A DNA stretch of 64,000 nt, from NCBI RefSeq assembly GCF_020026895.1, contig NZ_JAINZW010000008.1, forward strand, positions 29,155 through 93,154. The letters are read 5' to 3'. The stretch comes from Novilysobacter selenitireducens. Its GTDB lineage: Bacteria > Pseudomonadota > Gammaproteobacteria > Xanthomonadales > Xanthomonadaceae. Shown piece by piece: positions 10,679 through 21,827 of the stretch. How positions within the stretch are numbered: position 1 is the stretch's first letter; each line of letters begins with the position of its first letter. The notes below the pieces were generated by a model. That model saw only the letters and a program-made list of their open reading frames with translations. It was not told the origin of the DNA and did no database searches. A program made the position numbers and the translations under genes.

Positions 10679-10715
10679 AAAGAGCGCGTCGCTTCGGGGA
10701 CGCGCTCTTTCTTTG
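10679..10715 (+). terminator. Rho-independent terminator with no obvious gene upstream
   Basis: Perfect 12-bp stem AAAGAGCGCGTC (10679-10690) and GACGCGCTCTTT (10699-10710), 8-nt loop containing TTCG, followed by CTTTG. The T-rich side is on the plus strand. No plus-strand gene precedes it. Confidence 0.7.
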
Positions 10716-10821
10716 TGCGCGCGCGCTTTCGACGGTCTCCCTCTGGTGCCGTTCGACTTACGGATTCGTGCGCCTGGCAGCGCCTTCGCATCGCAAGCCG
10801 AACCGATTTCGCTGCGGGGCC

Positions 10822-10849
10822 CTTGAAAGCCTCCACGGCTGCCCCATCT
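10822..10849 (+). promoter_or_regulatory. Sigma-32 heat-shock promoter of groESL
   Basis: CTTGAAA at 10822-10828 and CCCCATCT at 10842-10849, separated by 13 nt, match the E. coli RpoH consensus (CTTGAAA, 13-17 nt, CCCCATnT) at every defined position. It lies 117 bp upstream of the groES start, in the right orientation. Confidence 0.88.
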
Positions 10850-10893
10850 CCCCCCGCAGTCCCGGCTGTGCCGGGCTTTGTCCGTCCCGGAGC

Positions 10894-10920
10894 TTGGCAC
10901 TCGTTCCGGGCGACTGCTAA
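10894..10920 (+). promoter_or_regulatory. CIRCE operator for HrcA
   Basis: TTGGCACTC (10894-10902), nine spacer bases, GACTGCTAA (10912-10920). Each arm differs from the CIRCE consensus TTAGCACTC-N9-GAGTGCTAA by one base and the spacing is exact. It lies between the sigma-32 promoter and groES, so HrcA could block or attenuate groESL transcription. The same bases also contain a TTGGCA/TAAAAT pair that could act as a sigma-70 promoter. Confidence 0.85.
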
Positions 10921-10966
10921 AATTTCCGTTCTTTTCCCACCCATTCAACCACTTAGGGGTTGTCTC

Positions 10967-12972
<2,006 letters not shown>

Positions 12973-12994
12973 TCCAGCCCGCATCCGCGTCAGG

Positions 12995-13025
12995 AAAAGG
13001 CCCGCCCCGTGCGGGCCTTTTCTTT
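12995..13025 (+). terminator. groESL terminator
   Basis: Stem AAAAGGCCCGC (12995-13005) and GCGGGCCTTTT (13011-13021) with a 5-nt loop, then CTTT. Starts 22 bp after the groEL stop. Confidence 0.9.
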
Positions 13026-13026
13026 G

Positions 13027-13178
13027 GGCGCGCGACGTAGGCGCACGTACTCATCAGGTCGACCACGGCCCGCAAGCCATTGTTTTTGAACCGCGCAGTT
13101 CTTTTTTGCACTGCAGCGTGCAATGGCACTAACGAATCCTTCACGATCGACCCGCATCCCGACGTGGGGGAGGGAGCA
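13027..13178 (+). ncRNA. Candidate small RNA between two terminators
   Basis: The stretch lies between the groEL terminator and a second plus-strand terminator at 13179-13215, with no open frame that ends before that terminator. It is less GC-rich than its surroundings, has T-tracts near 13082 and 13102, and contains a hairpin TTGCAC-N6-GTGCAA at 13106-13123. A second closely spaced terminator could also be a backup for groESL. No known RNA family is recognised. Confidence 0.3.
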
Positions 13179-13215
13179 GGGCCCGCTACCGGTTCGACCG
13201 GGGCGGGCCTTTTTT
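13179..13215 (+). terminator. Second terminator downstream of groEL
   Basis: GGGCCCGC (13179-13186) can pair with GCGGGCC (13203-13209), followed directly by six T (13210-13215). No coding gene ends between this and the groESL terminator. Confidence 0.75.
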
Positions 13216-13506
13216 ATTGCGCCGGGTGCGTTCCAGCCGCATCGCACGCCCAGGCCCCCAGGCACGCACGACGACCGCGACGGACTTCCGGCGTGAATGC
13301 TTCAGCGGCGCACGTCAATGAATTGGCGCGCGCGGCAGTGAGCGTGTAGAAGAAGGGTCCGTCCGGCGCAACGCCGGACGGGGACCGCCACCCGGCAGGT
13401 CCTCGGGAGCAGGTACGGGGGTTTTGCAGGCAAACGATCGGGCAGGGGCGGCCGCCCGGGGGAGTGCGTGCGTTCGCACGCGTCATTCAACTTGACGGAG
13501 TGATCA
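13216..13506. other. Gene-free leader region of the first subtilase
   Basis: About 290 bp with no supported gene. It includes a G+C-rich hairpin near 13358-13384 (TCCGTCCGGC, GCCGGACGGGGA) and ends in CTTGACGGAGTGATCA before the ATG at 13507, with GGAG as ribosome binding site. A promoter is expected here but I cannot point to a convincing one. Confidence 0.4.
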
Positions 13507-14871
13507 ATGAAGAATGTGAGTGTTCTGGCCACCAGCATCGGCCTGGCCCTGATCGGACTGGGTGCGGCAGCCACGGCGCAGGCCGCGACCTACGTGGTGA
13601 CGACCCATGGCAGCGGCCTGGGCAAGACGCAGCTCGAGCGGATCCGCGCCGCAGGTGGCACCGTCACGGCCCAGCTGCCGCAGGTGGGCCTGGCGATCGT
13701 GGAAGGCGGCGAGGGCTTCGGCTCGGCGGCCGGTGCGATCCCCGGTATCCAGTCGGTGACCCGTGACGTGCAACTGCAATGGCACGTGCCCGAACCCGAG
13801 GTCGCGCCGATCACGGCCGAGGCCTTCATGAACCCGCCATTCTCCGGCGACGACGACCGCTTCTTCGACCTGCAGTGGGGCCACGCGGCCGTCGATGCGG
13901 CCGGCGCATGGAACGCCGGCTTCCGTGGCGAGGGTGCGACGGTCGCAGTGCTCGACAGCGGCATCTACTGCAGCCATGCCGACATCGCTCCGAACCTGGT
14001 GGGCGGCGCGTCGTTCGTGCCAGGCGAAACCTTCTGCAACACGGCCGGCAGCTCGCACGGCACCCATGTCGCCGGCACCATCCTGGCCAGCGACAACGCG
14101 ATCGGCACTATCGGCGTCGCGCCGCAGGCGAAGCTTCTCGGAGTGAAGGTCCTGAGTGCGGCCACCGGTAGCGGCTCGTTCTCGGGGATCATCCAGGGCA
14201 TCGTCTGGGCCGTCGACAACGGCGCCAACGTGATCAACATGAGCCTGGGCATCCAGGGCGGCCTGCCCCGCGGTGGCCAGGGTGCCAACGCGGTGGCGGA
14301 GCTGGTCAACGCCACCAAGCGCGCCATCCAGTACGCCAACGCCAACGACGTGCTGGTGGTGGCCTCGTCGGGCAACGATGCGCGGGACCTGGACAAGGAC
14401 GCCGATGTGATCAGCTTTCCGGGCCAGTTGCCTGGCGTGCTGACGGTCTCGGCTCTGGCCCCGGAGGCGTGGGCCATCGATCCGTCGACCAACCTCGACC
14501 TGCAGGCCAGCTACAGCAACTACGGGCAATCGGCGATCCACTTTGGCGCCCCGGGCGGCGACAGCCGCTATCCGGGCAACGAAGCGTGCCAGGTCGGGCC
14601 GGTGGTGCAGGCGTGCTGGGTGTTCGACCTGGTCTTCAGCACCGTGCAGGCCAGCAACGGTTCCAGCTTCTACGGCTGGAACGCCGGCACCAGCATGGCC
14701 GCCCCGCATGTGTCGGGCGTAGCTGCGCTGGTCTATGGCAAGCACCCGGGGATCAAGGCGTCCCAGGTGGAGTCGATCCTGCGCCGCTCGGCCGATGATG
14801 TCGGCAAGCCGGGCAAGGACGATGCCTCGGGCCAGGGCCGGGTGAACGCGGCGAGGGCGGTCGCGTTCTGA
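13507..14871 (+). CDS. Secreted S8 family serine peptidase (subtilase), first of a tandem pair
   Basis: A 454-residue exported protease. Signal peptide (1-26, ending AATAQA), an I9-like propeptide region (about 27-95, beginning ATYVV), then a subtilisin-fold domain with D150 (VLDSG), H184 (SHGTHVAGT), oxyanion N290 (SSGND) and S396 ([11 protein letters not shown]). It ends soon after the catalytic domain, with no PPC or autotransporter extension. Cysteines in FCNTAGSS and ACWVF suggest disulfides. It is followed by a terminator and then a paralogue sharing the same plan, so the two arose by duplication. Substrate unknown; degradative exoproteases are typical of this bacterial family. Confidence 0.93.
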   Translation: MKNVSVLATSIGLALIGLGAAATAQAATYVVTTHGSGLGKTQLERIRAAGGTVTAQLPQVGLAIVEGGEGFGSAAGAIPGIQSVTRDVQLQWHVPEPEVAPITAEAFMNPPFSGDDDRFFDLQWGHAAVDAAGAWNAGFRGEGATVAVLDSGIYCSHADIAPNLVGGASFVPGETFCNTAGSSHGTHVAGTILASDNAIGTIGVAPQAKLLGVKVLSAATGSGSFSGIIQGIVWAVDNGANVINMSLGIQGGLPRGGQGANAVAELVNATKRAIQYANANDVLVVASSGNDARDLDKDADVISFPGQLPGVLTVSALAPEAWAIDPSTNLDLQASYSNYGQSAIHFGAPGGDSRYPGNEACQVGPVVQACWVFDLVFSTVQASNGSSFYGWNAGTSMAAPHVSGVAALVYGKHPGIKASQVESILRRSADDVGKPGKDDASGQGRVNAARAVAF

Positions 14872-14894
14872 AGCGATCTCCAGCAGCTGTCCGG

Positions 14895-14920
14895 AGGGCC
14901 GCCGCAAGGCGGCCCTTTTC
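14895..14920 (+). terminator. Terminator after first subtilase
   Basis: Stem AGGGCCGCC (14895-14903) and GGCGGCCCT (14908-14916), 4-nt loop GCAA, then TTTC. Confidence 0.85.
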
Positions 14921-15064
14921 ATTGGGCCGGCCTGCGCGCTCGCGTGCCCATTGTGCCTGGCAGCACGCGTTCGTCGTGGATCATCGCCATGGGTGGCCGC
15001 TCCGCGGCGCCGATTACGTGCCTTGCGCCCCGCCGCGGGAGGGCTATCGTCGGCCTCCGGGGGA

Positions 15065-15095
15065 GATAACCGCGACGCAAGTCGCGACTGTTATC
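15065..15095 (+). promoter_or_regulatory. Hairpin directly upstream of second subtilase ribosome binding site
   Basis: GATAACCGCGAC (15065-15076), GCAA loop (15077-15080), GTCGCG (15081-15086), a 3-nt bulge and GTTATC (15090-15095). This gives 12 base pairs closed by a GNRA-type tetraloop. The purine-rich ribosome binding site GGAGAGAGAG begins at 15098, so the fold ends two bases before it. It could protect the 5' end or affect translation; no known riboswitch class is recognised. Confidence 0.5.
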
Positions 15096-15108
15096 CGGAG
15101 AGAGAGCA

Positions 15109-16455
15109 ATGAAGGTTCTAGTCCTCGCAACAGGCATTGCGGCCGCGTTGGTGGCCGGCGGTGCGCAGGCAGCTACGTATGTGGTCCAGGCCAAGGCCCT
15201 GGCGTTCGACCAGGCGCTGGCGCAGAAGATGGAAGCCAACGGTGGCCAGGTGCTGCGGCGCTTCCCGCAGATCGGCGTGGCGATCGTGGAGGCCGACGAC
15301 GGGTTCGGCAGCCGCGCTGCGCGCGTGCCGGGCATCCGTTCGGCGGTGAAGGACATCTCGCTGCAGTTCGATATCCCCGAGGCGGTCAGCATCAGCGCGG
15401 AAGAACTCGCCGCCAATCCGCCCAACAGCGGCGATGACGACTTCTTCTTCGACCTGCAGTGGGGCCATGACGCGATCGACGCCGTCGAGGCCTGGAACCG
15501 CGGATATCGCGGTGCAGGAGCGGTCGTGGCCGTGCTTGATTCGGGCCTGGCGTGCCAGCAGGCGGATCTGGTTCCCAACAATCTTGCTGCGTTGAATGCG
15601 TCGTTCGTCCCGGGCGAGACCGTGTGCCAGCTGCCGGGCGGGTTCAATCACGGTACGCATGTCGCCGGTACAGTTGCGGCCGCTGACAACGCCTATGGCG
15701 CGATCGGCGTGGCGCCGTCGGCGAAGTTCTTCTCGGTAAAGGTGCTGTCGGCATTCACGGGCAGCGGCAGCTTCGACAGCATCATCAGCGGTATCGCGTA
15801 CGCGGCCGACGCCGGTGCCGACGTCATCAACATGAGCCTGGGCGTGCGTGGCGGCCTGCCGCTGAACCAGGACACCAACGAGCTGGTCCACGCGGTGACG
15901 CGTGCGGTGCAGTACGCCCGCAGCCAGAACACGACGGTCATCGCGTCGGCGGGCAACGACGCCATCGACTACGACACGGCCACGGCGCCCGACGGCAGCC
16001 GCCTGATGGGATTCCCGGCGCAGGTGTATGGCGTCTTTGCAGTCGCGGCGACCGCGCCCATCGGTTGGGCCGTCGATCCCACCACCGACCTCGACATCGC
16101 GACCAGCTACACCAGCTATGGGCGCCGCATGGTGCACATCGCAGGCCCGGGTGGCGACACCATGTATCCGGGTAACGAGAACTGCGCGGTGGCCGGCCTG
16201 GTACGCCCGTGCTGGGTGTTCGACCTGGTGTTCAGCCCGTCCAACAACGGTGGCCTCTTCAGCTGGGCCGGTGGCACCAGCATGGCGGCCCCGCACGTTT
16301 CGGGTGTGGCGGCGTTGATCATCGGCGCGAACGGGGGCGAGATGCCGCCGGCGCAGGTCGAGGATGCGCTGCGTCGCGGTGCGGATGACATTGGTCCGCG
16401 TGGCATCGACGCGTTCTCGGGCCGCGGCCGCGTCAACGCCGACCAGTCGCTGTAA
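15109..16455 (+). CDS. Secreted S8 family serine peptidase (subtilase), second of a tandem pair
   Basis: A 448-residue paralogue of the protease just upstream. Signal peptide (1-21, ending GGAQA), the same ATYVV propeptide start, then D144 (VLDSG), H181 (NHGTHVAGT), N283 (SAGND) and S391 ([11 protein letters not shown]). It shares [10 protein letters not shown], the VPGETVC region, [10 protein letters not shown] and a short C terminus ending [10 protein letters not shown]. It has its own leader and is separated from the first gene by a terminator, so the two are probably regulated apart. Both catalytic triads are intact, so both should be active. Confidence 0.93.
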   Translation: MKVLVLATGIAAALVAGGAQAATYVVQAKALAFDQALAQKMEANGGQVLRRFPQIGVAIVEADDGFGSRAARVPGIRSAVKDISLQFDIPEAVSISAEELAANPPNSGDDDFFFDLQWGHDAIDAVEAWNRGYRGAGAVVAVLDSGLACQQADLVPNNLAALNASFVPGETVCQLPGGFNHGTHVAGTVAAADNAYGAIGVAPSAKFFSVKVLSAFTGSGSFDSIISGIAYAADAGADVINMSLGVRGGLPLNQDTNELVHAVTRAVQYARSQNTTVIASAGNDAIDYDTATAPDGSRLMGFPAQVYGVFAVAATAPIGWAVDPTTDLDIATSYTSYGRRMVHIAGPGGDTMYPGNENCAVAGLVRPCWVFDLVFSPSNNGGLFSWAGGTSMAAPHVSGVAALIIGANGGEMPPAQVEDALRRGADDIGPRGIDAFSGRGRVNADQSL

Positions 16456-16509
16456 CCGGTATCGACTCCGGAACGGCCGGCGGCGAAGGATCGCCACGGC
16501 CCGTGCAGG

Positions 16510-16533
16510 CGCCCGCCCCGGTGGCGGGCGTTC
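16510..16533 (+). terminator. Probable weak terminator after second subtilase
   Basis: CGCCCGCC (16510-16517) pairs with GGCGGGCG (16523-16530) around a 5-nt loop, followed only by TTCTG. The T-tract is poor. Confidence 0.45.
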
Positions 16534-16562
16534 TGCCGTCTGGCCCATGCCATCATCGGCGG

Positions 16563-19373
16563 ATGCAGAAATCGCTCGATGACCTGACCGCCCGCGCGAT
16601 GGAACGCCTGCGTGCCGCGGACGCGTTCCCGCCCGACGTCGACGCCAACGATTACTCCGCCCAGATCGCGCAAGTCGCCGTCGCGAGTGACTTCGCCATC
16701 GACACGCTGGTGCGACAGCCGTCGTTGCTGGCGACCTTCCTTGACGACTGCAGTGCGCCGATTGCCCCACCGGTCCTGCAGGCCGGCGAGCGCGACCGGT
16801 GGATGGCGCAGTTGCGGCGCTACCGCACCGCCGAGTCCGCGCGGCTGGTGTGGCGCGACGTGCTGGGCCTGGACACGGTCGGCGACACGCTGGCCGGCAG
16901 CACGCGCCTGGCCGACTGCTGCCTGCTACTGGCGCTGGACGCACTGGAACGCGACTTCGCGCAGCGCCACGGCGTGGTGCGCGATGCAGATGGCCACGCG
17001 CAACGGCTGGTGGTGTTCGGGCTGGGCAAGCTCGGCGGCGAAGCGCTGAACTTCAGTTCCGACATCGACCTGGTCCATGGCTACGAAGCCGGCGGCACGT
17101 CCGATGGGCCGCGCCCGCTGGACGCGGAGACCTACTTCACCCGCCTCGCCCAGCAACTGGGGCGAATGCTGGACGAGGTCACCGCCGACGGCTTCTGCCA
17201 TCGCGTCGACCTGCGCCTGCGGCCGTACGGCACTGCCGGCCGCGTGGCGTGGTCGTTCCCGGCGATGGAGCAGTACTTCCAGCACGAAGGTCGCGACTGG
17301 GAACGCTACGCGTGGCAGAAGGCGCGGCCGGTGGCGGGCGACATCGAGGCCGGTGAGCGGTTCCTGGAGTCGCTGCGCCCCTTCGTCTACCGGCGCTACC
17401 TGGACTTCGGCGCACTCGACGGCCTGCGCGCGATGAAGGCCTCGATCGCCGCCGAGGTCGCGCGCAAGGAACTGGCCGACGACATCAAGCGCGGGCCCGG
17501 CGGCATCCGCGAGATCGAGTTCCTCGTGCAGGCGTTGCAGTTGATCCGTGGCGGACGCGAACCCGAGCTTCGCGGCCGCCAGTTGATGGCCGCGCTGGAC
17601 GCGTTGGTGGAGGCCAACCAGATCGAGCCGGCGGCCGGGGATGCGCTCCGCACCGCGTACGGCTTCCTGCGTCGCCTGGAAAACCGCCTGCAGATGTTGC
17701 GCGACGCGCAGGTGCATGCACTGCCGGAGGACCCGCTTGACCGCCAGCGCATCGCCCGCGGGCTGGGCTACGAGGATTGGCCGGCGCTGTTGGCCGCGCT
17801 GGACGCGCAGCGCGCAGTGGTGGCGGAGGAGTTCGCCGCGTTGCTGGCACCGCGCCGCAAACACGACGCCCCCGATTCGCTGGCCGCGTACTGGCGTGCG
17901 TTGCCCGAGGCGGGCAGTGGCGACGTGCTGGGCGAGGCGGGGTTCGAGGATGCCGAGTCGGCCGACGCCGTGCTGCGCGACTTCGCGCGGCGTCCGAGCG
18001 TGGCCGGCCTGTCCGACGCCACGCGCGCGCGGTTGGACCGCGTGCTGCCGGCGTTGCTGCACGGTGCGGCATCGTCGGGCGAGCCGATGCTGGCGCTGCG
18101 CCGGCTGCTGGCGATGCTGCACAACATCCTGCGCCGCAGCGCCTACCTGGCATTGCTGGACGAAGAACCGGCGGCGCTGGCGCGGCTGGTGGACGTGGTC
18201 GAACACAGCGCGTTGCTGGCCGAGCGCCTGGCCGCCTATCCGCTGTTGCTGGACGAACTGCTCGACGTGCGCGTCTCCGGCCCGCTGCCCGATCGCACGG
18301 AACTGCTGGGGCTGTGTGCAGGGGTCGATCCGGACAACGCCTTCGGCACCGATACCGAAGCCACGTTGCAGGCACTGAACGAACTGCGCCAGGCGTTGGG
18401 TTTCCGCATCGCGATGGCGCTGCGCGACGGCCGCCAGGGCGCGGCCGACAGCGCGCGCCAGCTGGCCTGGCTCGCCGACGGCGTGGTGCGGCGCGTGCTG
18501 GCGTTGGCCGAGCGCGAGATCGCCACGCGCCACGGCCGCGTGCCGGGCGCGCGCTTCGCGGTGATCGGCTACGGCAGCCTGGGCGGGGAGGAACTGGGGT
18601 TCGGCTCGGACCTCGACCTGGTGTTCCTCTACGACGCACCGGCTGAGGCGATGTCCGACGGCGCGCGTCCGCTGGACGCGTCGCGCTGGTTCGTGCGGCT
18701 GGCGCAGAAGATCGTCGCGCTGCTGGACACGCCGACCGGTGCCGGCCACCTGTTCGAGGTCGACGTGCGCCTGCGGCCCGACGGTGCCGGCGGGCTGCTG
18801 GTGTCCAGCCTGTCCAGCTACGCCGACTACCAGGCGCATCGTGCGTGGACATGGGAGCACCAGGCGCTGGTGCGCGCGCGCTGCGTGGGCGGCGATGCGG
18901 ATCTGTGCGAGGCCTTCGAACGCGTGCGCGGCGAGACATTGGCGCGCACGCGCGACGCGGAGGCACTGCGCGCCGACATCGTGCACATGCGTGCGCGCAT
19001 GCGCGCCGAGCTCGACCGCAGCGATGCGGGCGGCTTCGACCTGAAGCAGGGCGAGGGCGGGCTGGTGGACCTGGAGTTCCTGCTGCAGGCGCTCGTGCTG
19101 GGCTATGCCGCCGCGCGGCCGGCGCTGCTGGGACCGCGTGCGACACCTGTGCTGATCGATGCCGCGGAATCAGAGGGGGTGGTTGGCGCAGCCGACGCCG
19201 ACCGGTTGCGCGAAGCGCATGCGACGCTGCTGGCCCGAGGGCTGGAATGCACGCTCGACCGCCGCTCGCGACGCGTGCCGCTGGACGACGGCATTGAAGC
19301 TGCGCGCGCCGCGATCCGTGATGTCGCGCGACGCCACGAGCTGGATTTCTCGGCTGCGGCGCGCGGGGAATAG
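16563..19373 (+). CDS. glnE: Bifunctional glutamine synthetase adenylyltransferase/deadenylase
   Basis: It switches glutamine synthetase off and on by adding or removing AMP, under PII control. The 936-residue protein has the two nucleotidyltransferase halves of GlnE: the N-terminal half with [20 protein letters not shown] near residue 166, and the C-terminal half with [20 protein letters not shown] near 681, each followed by helical GlnE-type domains. Length equals the family norm. The start is ATG at 16563 (MQKSLDDL); an earlier open frame is non-coding. Apparently monocistronic, facing a convergent gene 127 bp away. Confidence 0.97.
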   Translation: MQKSLDDLTARAMERLRAADAFPPDVDANDYSAQIAQVAVASDFAIDTLVRQPSLLATFLDDCSAPIAPPVLQAGERDRWMAQLRRYRTAESARLVWRDVLGLDTVGDTLAGSTRLADCCLLLALDALERDFAQRHGVVRDADGHAQRLVVFGLGKLGGEALNFSSDIDLVHGYEAGGTSDGPRPLDAETYFTRLAQQLGRMLDEVTADGFCHRVDLRLRPYGTAGRVAWSFPAMEQYFQHEGRDWERYAWQKARPVAGDIEAGERFLESLRPFVYRRYLDFGALDGLRAMKASIAAEVARKELADDIKRGPGGIREIEFLVQALQLIRGGREPELRGRQLMAALDALVEANQIEPAAGDALRTAYGFLRRLENRLQMLRDAQVHALPEDPLDRQRIARGLGYEDWPALLAALDAQRAVVAEEFAALLAPRRKHDAPDSLAAYWRALPEAGSGDVLGEAGFEDAESADAVLRDFARRPSVAGLSDATRARLDRVLPALLHGAASSGEPMLALRRLLAMLHNILRRSAYLALLDEEPAALARLVDVVEHSALLAERLAAYPLLLDELLDVRVSGPLPDRTELLGLCAGVDPDNAFGTDTEATLQALNELRQALGFRIAMALRDGRQGAADSARQLAWLADGVVRRVLALAEREIATRHGRVPGARFAVIGYGSLGGEELGFGSDLDLVFLYDAPAEAMSDGARPLDASRWFVRLAQKIVALLDTPTGAGHLFEVDVRLRPDGAGGLLVSSLSSYADYQAHRAWTWEHQALVRARCVGGDADLCEAFERVRGETLARTRDAEALRADIVHMRARMRAELDRSDAGGFDLKQGEGGLVDLEFLLQALVLGYAAARPALLGPRATPVLIDAAESEGVVGAADADRLREAHATLLARGLECTLDRRSRRVPLDDGIEAARAAIRDVARRHELDFSAAARGE

Positions 19374-19500
19374 GCCGCTAGGAACGCGAGCGGCAAGACG
19401 CTACGCGCCTCGCCGTTTGTAATCCGGAACGACGTGGAGGATCCGCTTGCGTGTTACACCGCCGCGCCAAGGTACGCGGCATGTCCCAGTCCCCGCCGTC

Positions 19501-20454
19501 TTAGAACTCCAAGCGCGCCCGCACCTCGGCCGCCACGCGCGCCGTCTCGCGCAGGGGCGTCACCGGCCAGTCGGCCAGCGCATCGTCCAACAGGCGCACG
19601 CGGCCGCTGCCCAGCAGGCTGTCGAGGAAGCGGCGCGGCCGGCCGTGCAGGCCCTCGGTGCCGGCGACGAACACGGGAACTTCGGTCGCGCAGGCTTCCG
19701 ACAGCATGTTGACCGAGTCGGCGGTGCAGACGATGCGGTCGGCCCATGCCAGCAGGCCCGGGTAGGGATTGGGGCCGGGCTCGATGCCGGTCCAGACCAC
19801 GCCGGGGATGCCCAGGAAACGCTCGCGCAGGTGGGTCCGGGCGGTGGCGGGCGTGCGGCGCGAGGCCGTCGCCAGCACGCTGCCGCCTTCGCGCGCGACC
19901 GCCGCGCCGATGCGGGCCGCGGCCTGGCCCAGCAGTGCGCTGTCGAAATTGGAATGCCGGCTGTGGCCGCCCAGCAGCAGGGCGGTGCGGGGTCCCGGGA
20001 ACTCGCCCAACGCGGCGAACTCGCGGCGCGCCGCCGCCAGCCACGCGTCATCGACCGGATTGAGGCTGCCCAGGGTGCGGATGACGTTGGCGCCATCCAG
20101 TCCGTCGTGCTCCGGCGCGACCACCAGGTCCCAGTGCCGCGGCGCGGTGCGCGGCGCGAGGATCTGCACCGTGCGCACGCCGCGGGCGCCGAGCAGGCGC
20201 GTCGCGAGCGCCGCGCGCCGGCCGCAGCCGATTGCCAGTTGCGGCGGCTCGGCCATTGCGCGCTGGAACTCAGGGCCGAACGCGGCCGCGTCGCCCGGAA
20301 ACCGCCGCGGCGCCCACCAGGCCCAGGGCGCGCGTGCCTCCAGGGCCCATGCGCGCGCGTCCAGGCCGAGCGCCCGGGCGAGCGCCTCGGCCTGCCGCAC
20401 GTTGCCGGCGTTGCCGTCGGTGAGCGTCCAGGTCGCGGGCGATCGTTGTTGCAT
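19501..20454 (-). CDS. ELM1/GtrOC1 family protein (mitochondrial fission ELM1-like)
   Basis: A 317-residue protein of the ELM1 (DUF1022) family, first named from a plant protein affecting mitochondrial division and found in many proteobacteria. TLTDGNAGNVRQAEALARAL at the N terminus, LLGGHSRHSNFD, a GSVLATASRRTP segment and ADRIVCTADSVNMLSEA fit that family. The overall pattern resembles a GT-B fold nucleotide-sugar transferase, with the last motif resembling a sugar-nucleotide site. Its position near LPS genes agrees with an envelope role. ATG at 20454 is chosen because the conserved block follows at once. Confidence 0.82.
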   Translation of the reverse strand: MQQRSPATWTLTDGNAGNVRQAEALARALGLDARAWALEARAPWAWWAPRRFPGDAAAFGPEFQRAMAEPPQLAIGCGRRAALATRLLGARGVRTVQILAPRTAPRHWDLVVAPEHDGLDGANVIRTLGSLNPVDDAWLAAARREFAALGEFPGPRTALLLGGHSRHSNFDSALLGQAAARIGAAVAREGGSVLATASRRTPATARTHLRERFLGIPGVVWTGIEPGPNPYPGLLAWADRIVCTADSVNMLSEACATEVPVFVAGTEGLHGRPRRFLDSLLGSGRVRLLDDALADWPVTPLRETARVAAEVRARLEF

Positions 20455-20591
20455 GGGTGTGTTCAATCCGTTCCGAAGGTGCCGTCTGTTGCGCTGCGGG
20501 CAAGACTTTACACTGACCGGCCCCGGCGTTGCCCCCGCATACCTGCACATCCGGGCACCGACGCTGCACCGCTACGCACCAGGAGAACCGC

Positions 20592-21179
20592 ATGTCCAAG
20601 CCGCTGCCCGACGCCTCGCTCGACCAGATCTTCCGCACCGCCCGCACCCACAACGAGCTGGGCGGCGAAGTCAGCGACGACACCCTGCGGCAGCTGTACG
20701 ACCTGGCCAAGTGGGGCCCGACCAGCGCCAACATGACACCGGCGCGGCTGGTGTTCGTGAAGTCGCCCGAGGCGAAGGCGAAGCTGGAGCCGGCGCTGGA
20801 CGAGGGCAACCGCGCCAAGACCATGGCCGCGCCGGTCACGGTGATCGTCGCCCACGACGAGGACTTCCACGAGAAGCTGCCGTACCTGTTCCCGCACACC
20901 GATGCCAAGAGCTGGTTCGAGGGCCCGCGCGAAGGCCGCCGCGAGGCCGCGTTCCGCAACGGCAGCCTTCAGGGCGCGTACGTGATCCTGGCCGCGCGCG
21001 CGCTGGGCCTGGACACCGGCCCGATGTCGGGCTTCAACAACGCCAAGGTCGACGAGGCGTTCTTCGCCGGCACCGCCATCAAGTCCAACTTCCTGATCAA
21101 CCTGGGCCACGGCGACACGTCCAAGCTGTTCCCGCGCTCGCCGCGCCTGTCCTTCGACGAGGCCGCGCGCATCGAGTGA
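20592..21179 (+). CDS. Malonic semialdehyde reductase-like nitroreductase (RutE/HadB family)
   Basis: A 195-residue flavoprotein of the nitroreductase fold. The RutE-type signatures are [12 protein letters not shown] at the start, [17 protein letters not shown] (FMN binding), and [24 protein letters not shown]. RutE reduces malonic semialdehyde in pyrimidine breakdown, but no other rut genes are nearby, so the substrate here is open. ATG at 20592 follows AGGAGA. It heads a plus-strand run with yceI and pirin. Confidence 0.88.
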   Translation: MSKPLPDASLDQIFRTARTHNELGGEVSDDTLRQLYDLAKWGPTSANMTPARLVFVKSPEAKAKLEPALDEGNRAKTMAAPVTVIVAHDEDFHEKLPYLFPHTDAKSWFEGPREGRREAAFRNGSLQGAYVILAARALGLDTGPMSGFNNAKVDEAFFAGTAIKSNFLINLGHGDTSKLFPRSPRLSFDEAARIE

Positions 21180-21221
21180 TGCCGCAGCCGTCCTGACGCC
21201 ACCCCCGCACGGAGATCCGAC

Positions 21222-21812
21222 ATGAAGCGCCTGCTCCTGACCGCCGCACTGCTGACCGCCTTCGCCGCACCGCTGGCCGCCGCGCCGGTGACGTACAAGA
21301 TCGACCCCAACCACACCGAAGTCACCGCGCAGTGGAGCCATTTCGGCTTCTCCAACCCGATCGCGCATTTTGGCGACGTGGAAGGCGCGATCACCTACGA
21401 CCCGGACAATGTCGGCCAGTCCTCGGTGGAGGTCACTCTGCCGCTGAGCGGGCTGGAGGCCCACGTGCCGGCGTTCAACGAGCACCTGCGCAGCGACGAC
21501 TTCTTCGACGCCGCCAACCACCCGCAGGTGACGTTCAAGAGCACGCGCGTGGAGGCGGCGGGAGAGGGCAAGTTGCGCGTGATCGGCGACCTGACGATCC
21601 GCGGTGTCACCAAGGAAGTCGTGCTCGACACCACGATCAACAAGGTCGGCGAGCAGCCGATGGCCAAGCGCCCGGCGGCCGGTTTCGACGCGACCACCAC
21701 CGTCAAGCGCACCGACTTCGGCCTGGGCCTGTACGCGCCCAACGTCAGCGACGAGGTGCAGATCCGCATCACCACCGAGGCGGTGGTGCCCAAGCCCGAC
21801 GCTGCCGAATAA
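21222..21812 (+). CDS. YceI family periplasmic protein
   Basis: A 196-residue exported protein with signal peptide (1-21, ending APLAAA) and a lipocalin-like YceI beta barrel (YKIDPNHTEVTAQWSHFGFS, then HLRSDDFFDAANHPQVTFKS and VKRTDFGLG). The family binds isoprenoid-type lipids, and some members are induced by alkaline or osmotic stress. It sits 42 bp after the reductase gene and 15 bp before pirin, likely one operon. Confidence 0.93.
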   Translation: MKRLLLTAALLTAFAAPLAAAPVTYKIDPNHTEVTAQWSHFGFSNPIAHFGDVEGAITYDPDNVGQSSVEVTLPLSGLEAHVPAFNEHLRSDDFFDAANHPQVTFKSTRVEAAGEGKLRVIGDLTIRGVTKEVVLDTTINKVGEQPMAKRPAAGFDATTTVKRTDFGLGLYAPNVSDEVQIRITTEAVVPKPDAAE

Positions 21813-21827
21813 CCGGAGCGCAACGCG

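Noticed and set aside
10895..10920. TTGGCA and TAAAAT as a stand-alone sigma-70 promoter for groES
   Set aside because: The bases coincide with the CIRCE arms. It may still function, but CIRCE explains the symmetry and spacing better, so it is not listed separately.
13214..13486. 90-codon open frame on the minus strand between groEL and the first subtilase
   Set aside because: No ribosome binding site, no domain, runs over a terminator and a hairpin.
16926..18986. 686-codon open frame antisense to glnE
   Set aside because: Same shadow effect; glnE is unmistakable.
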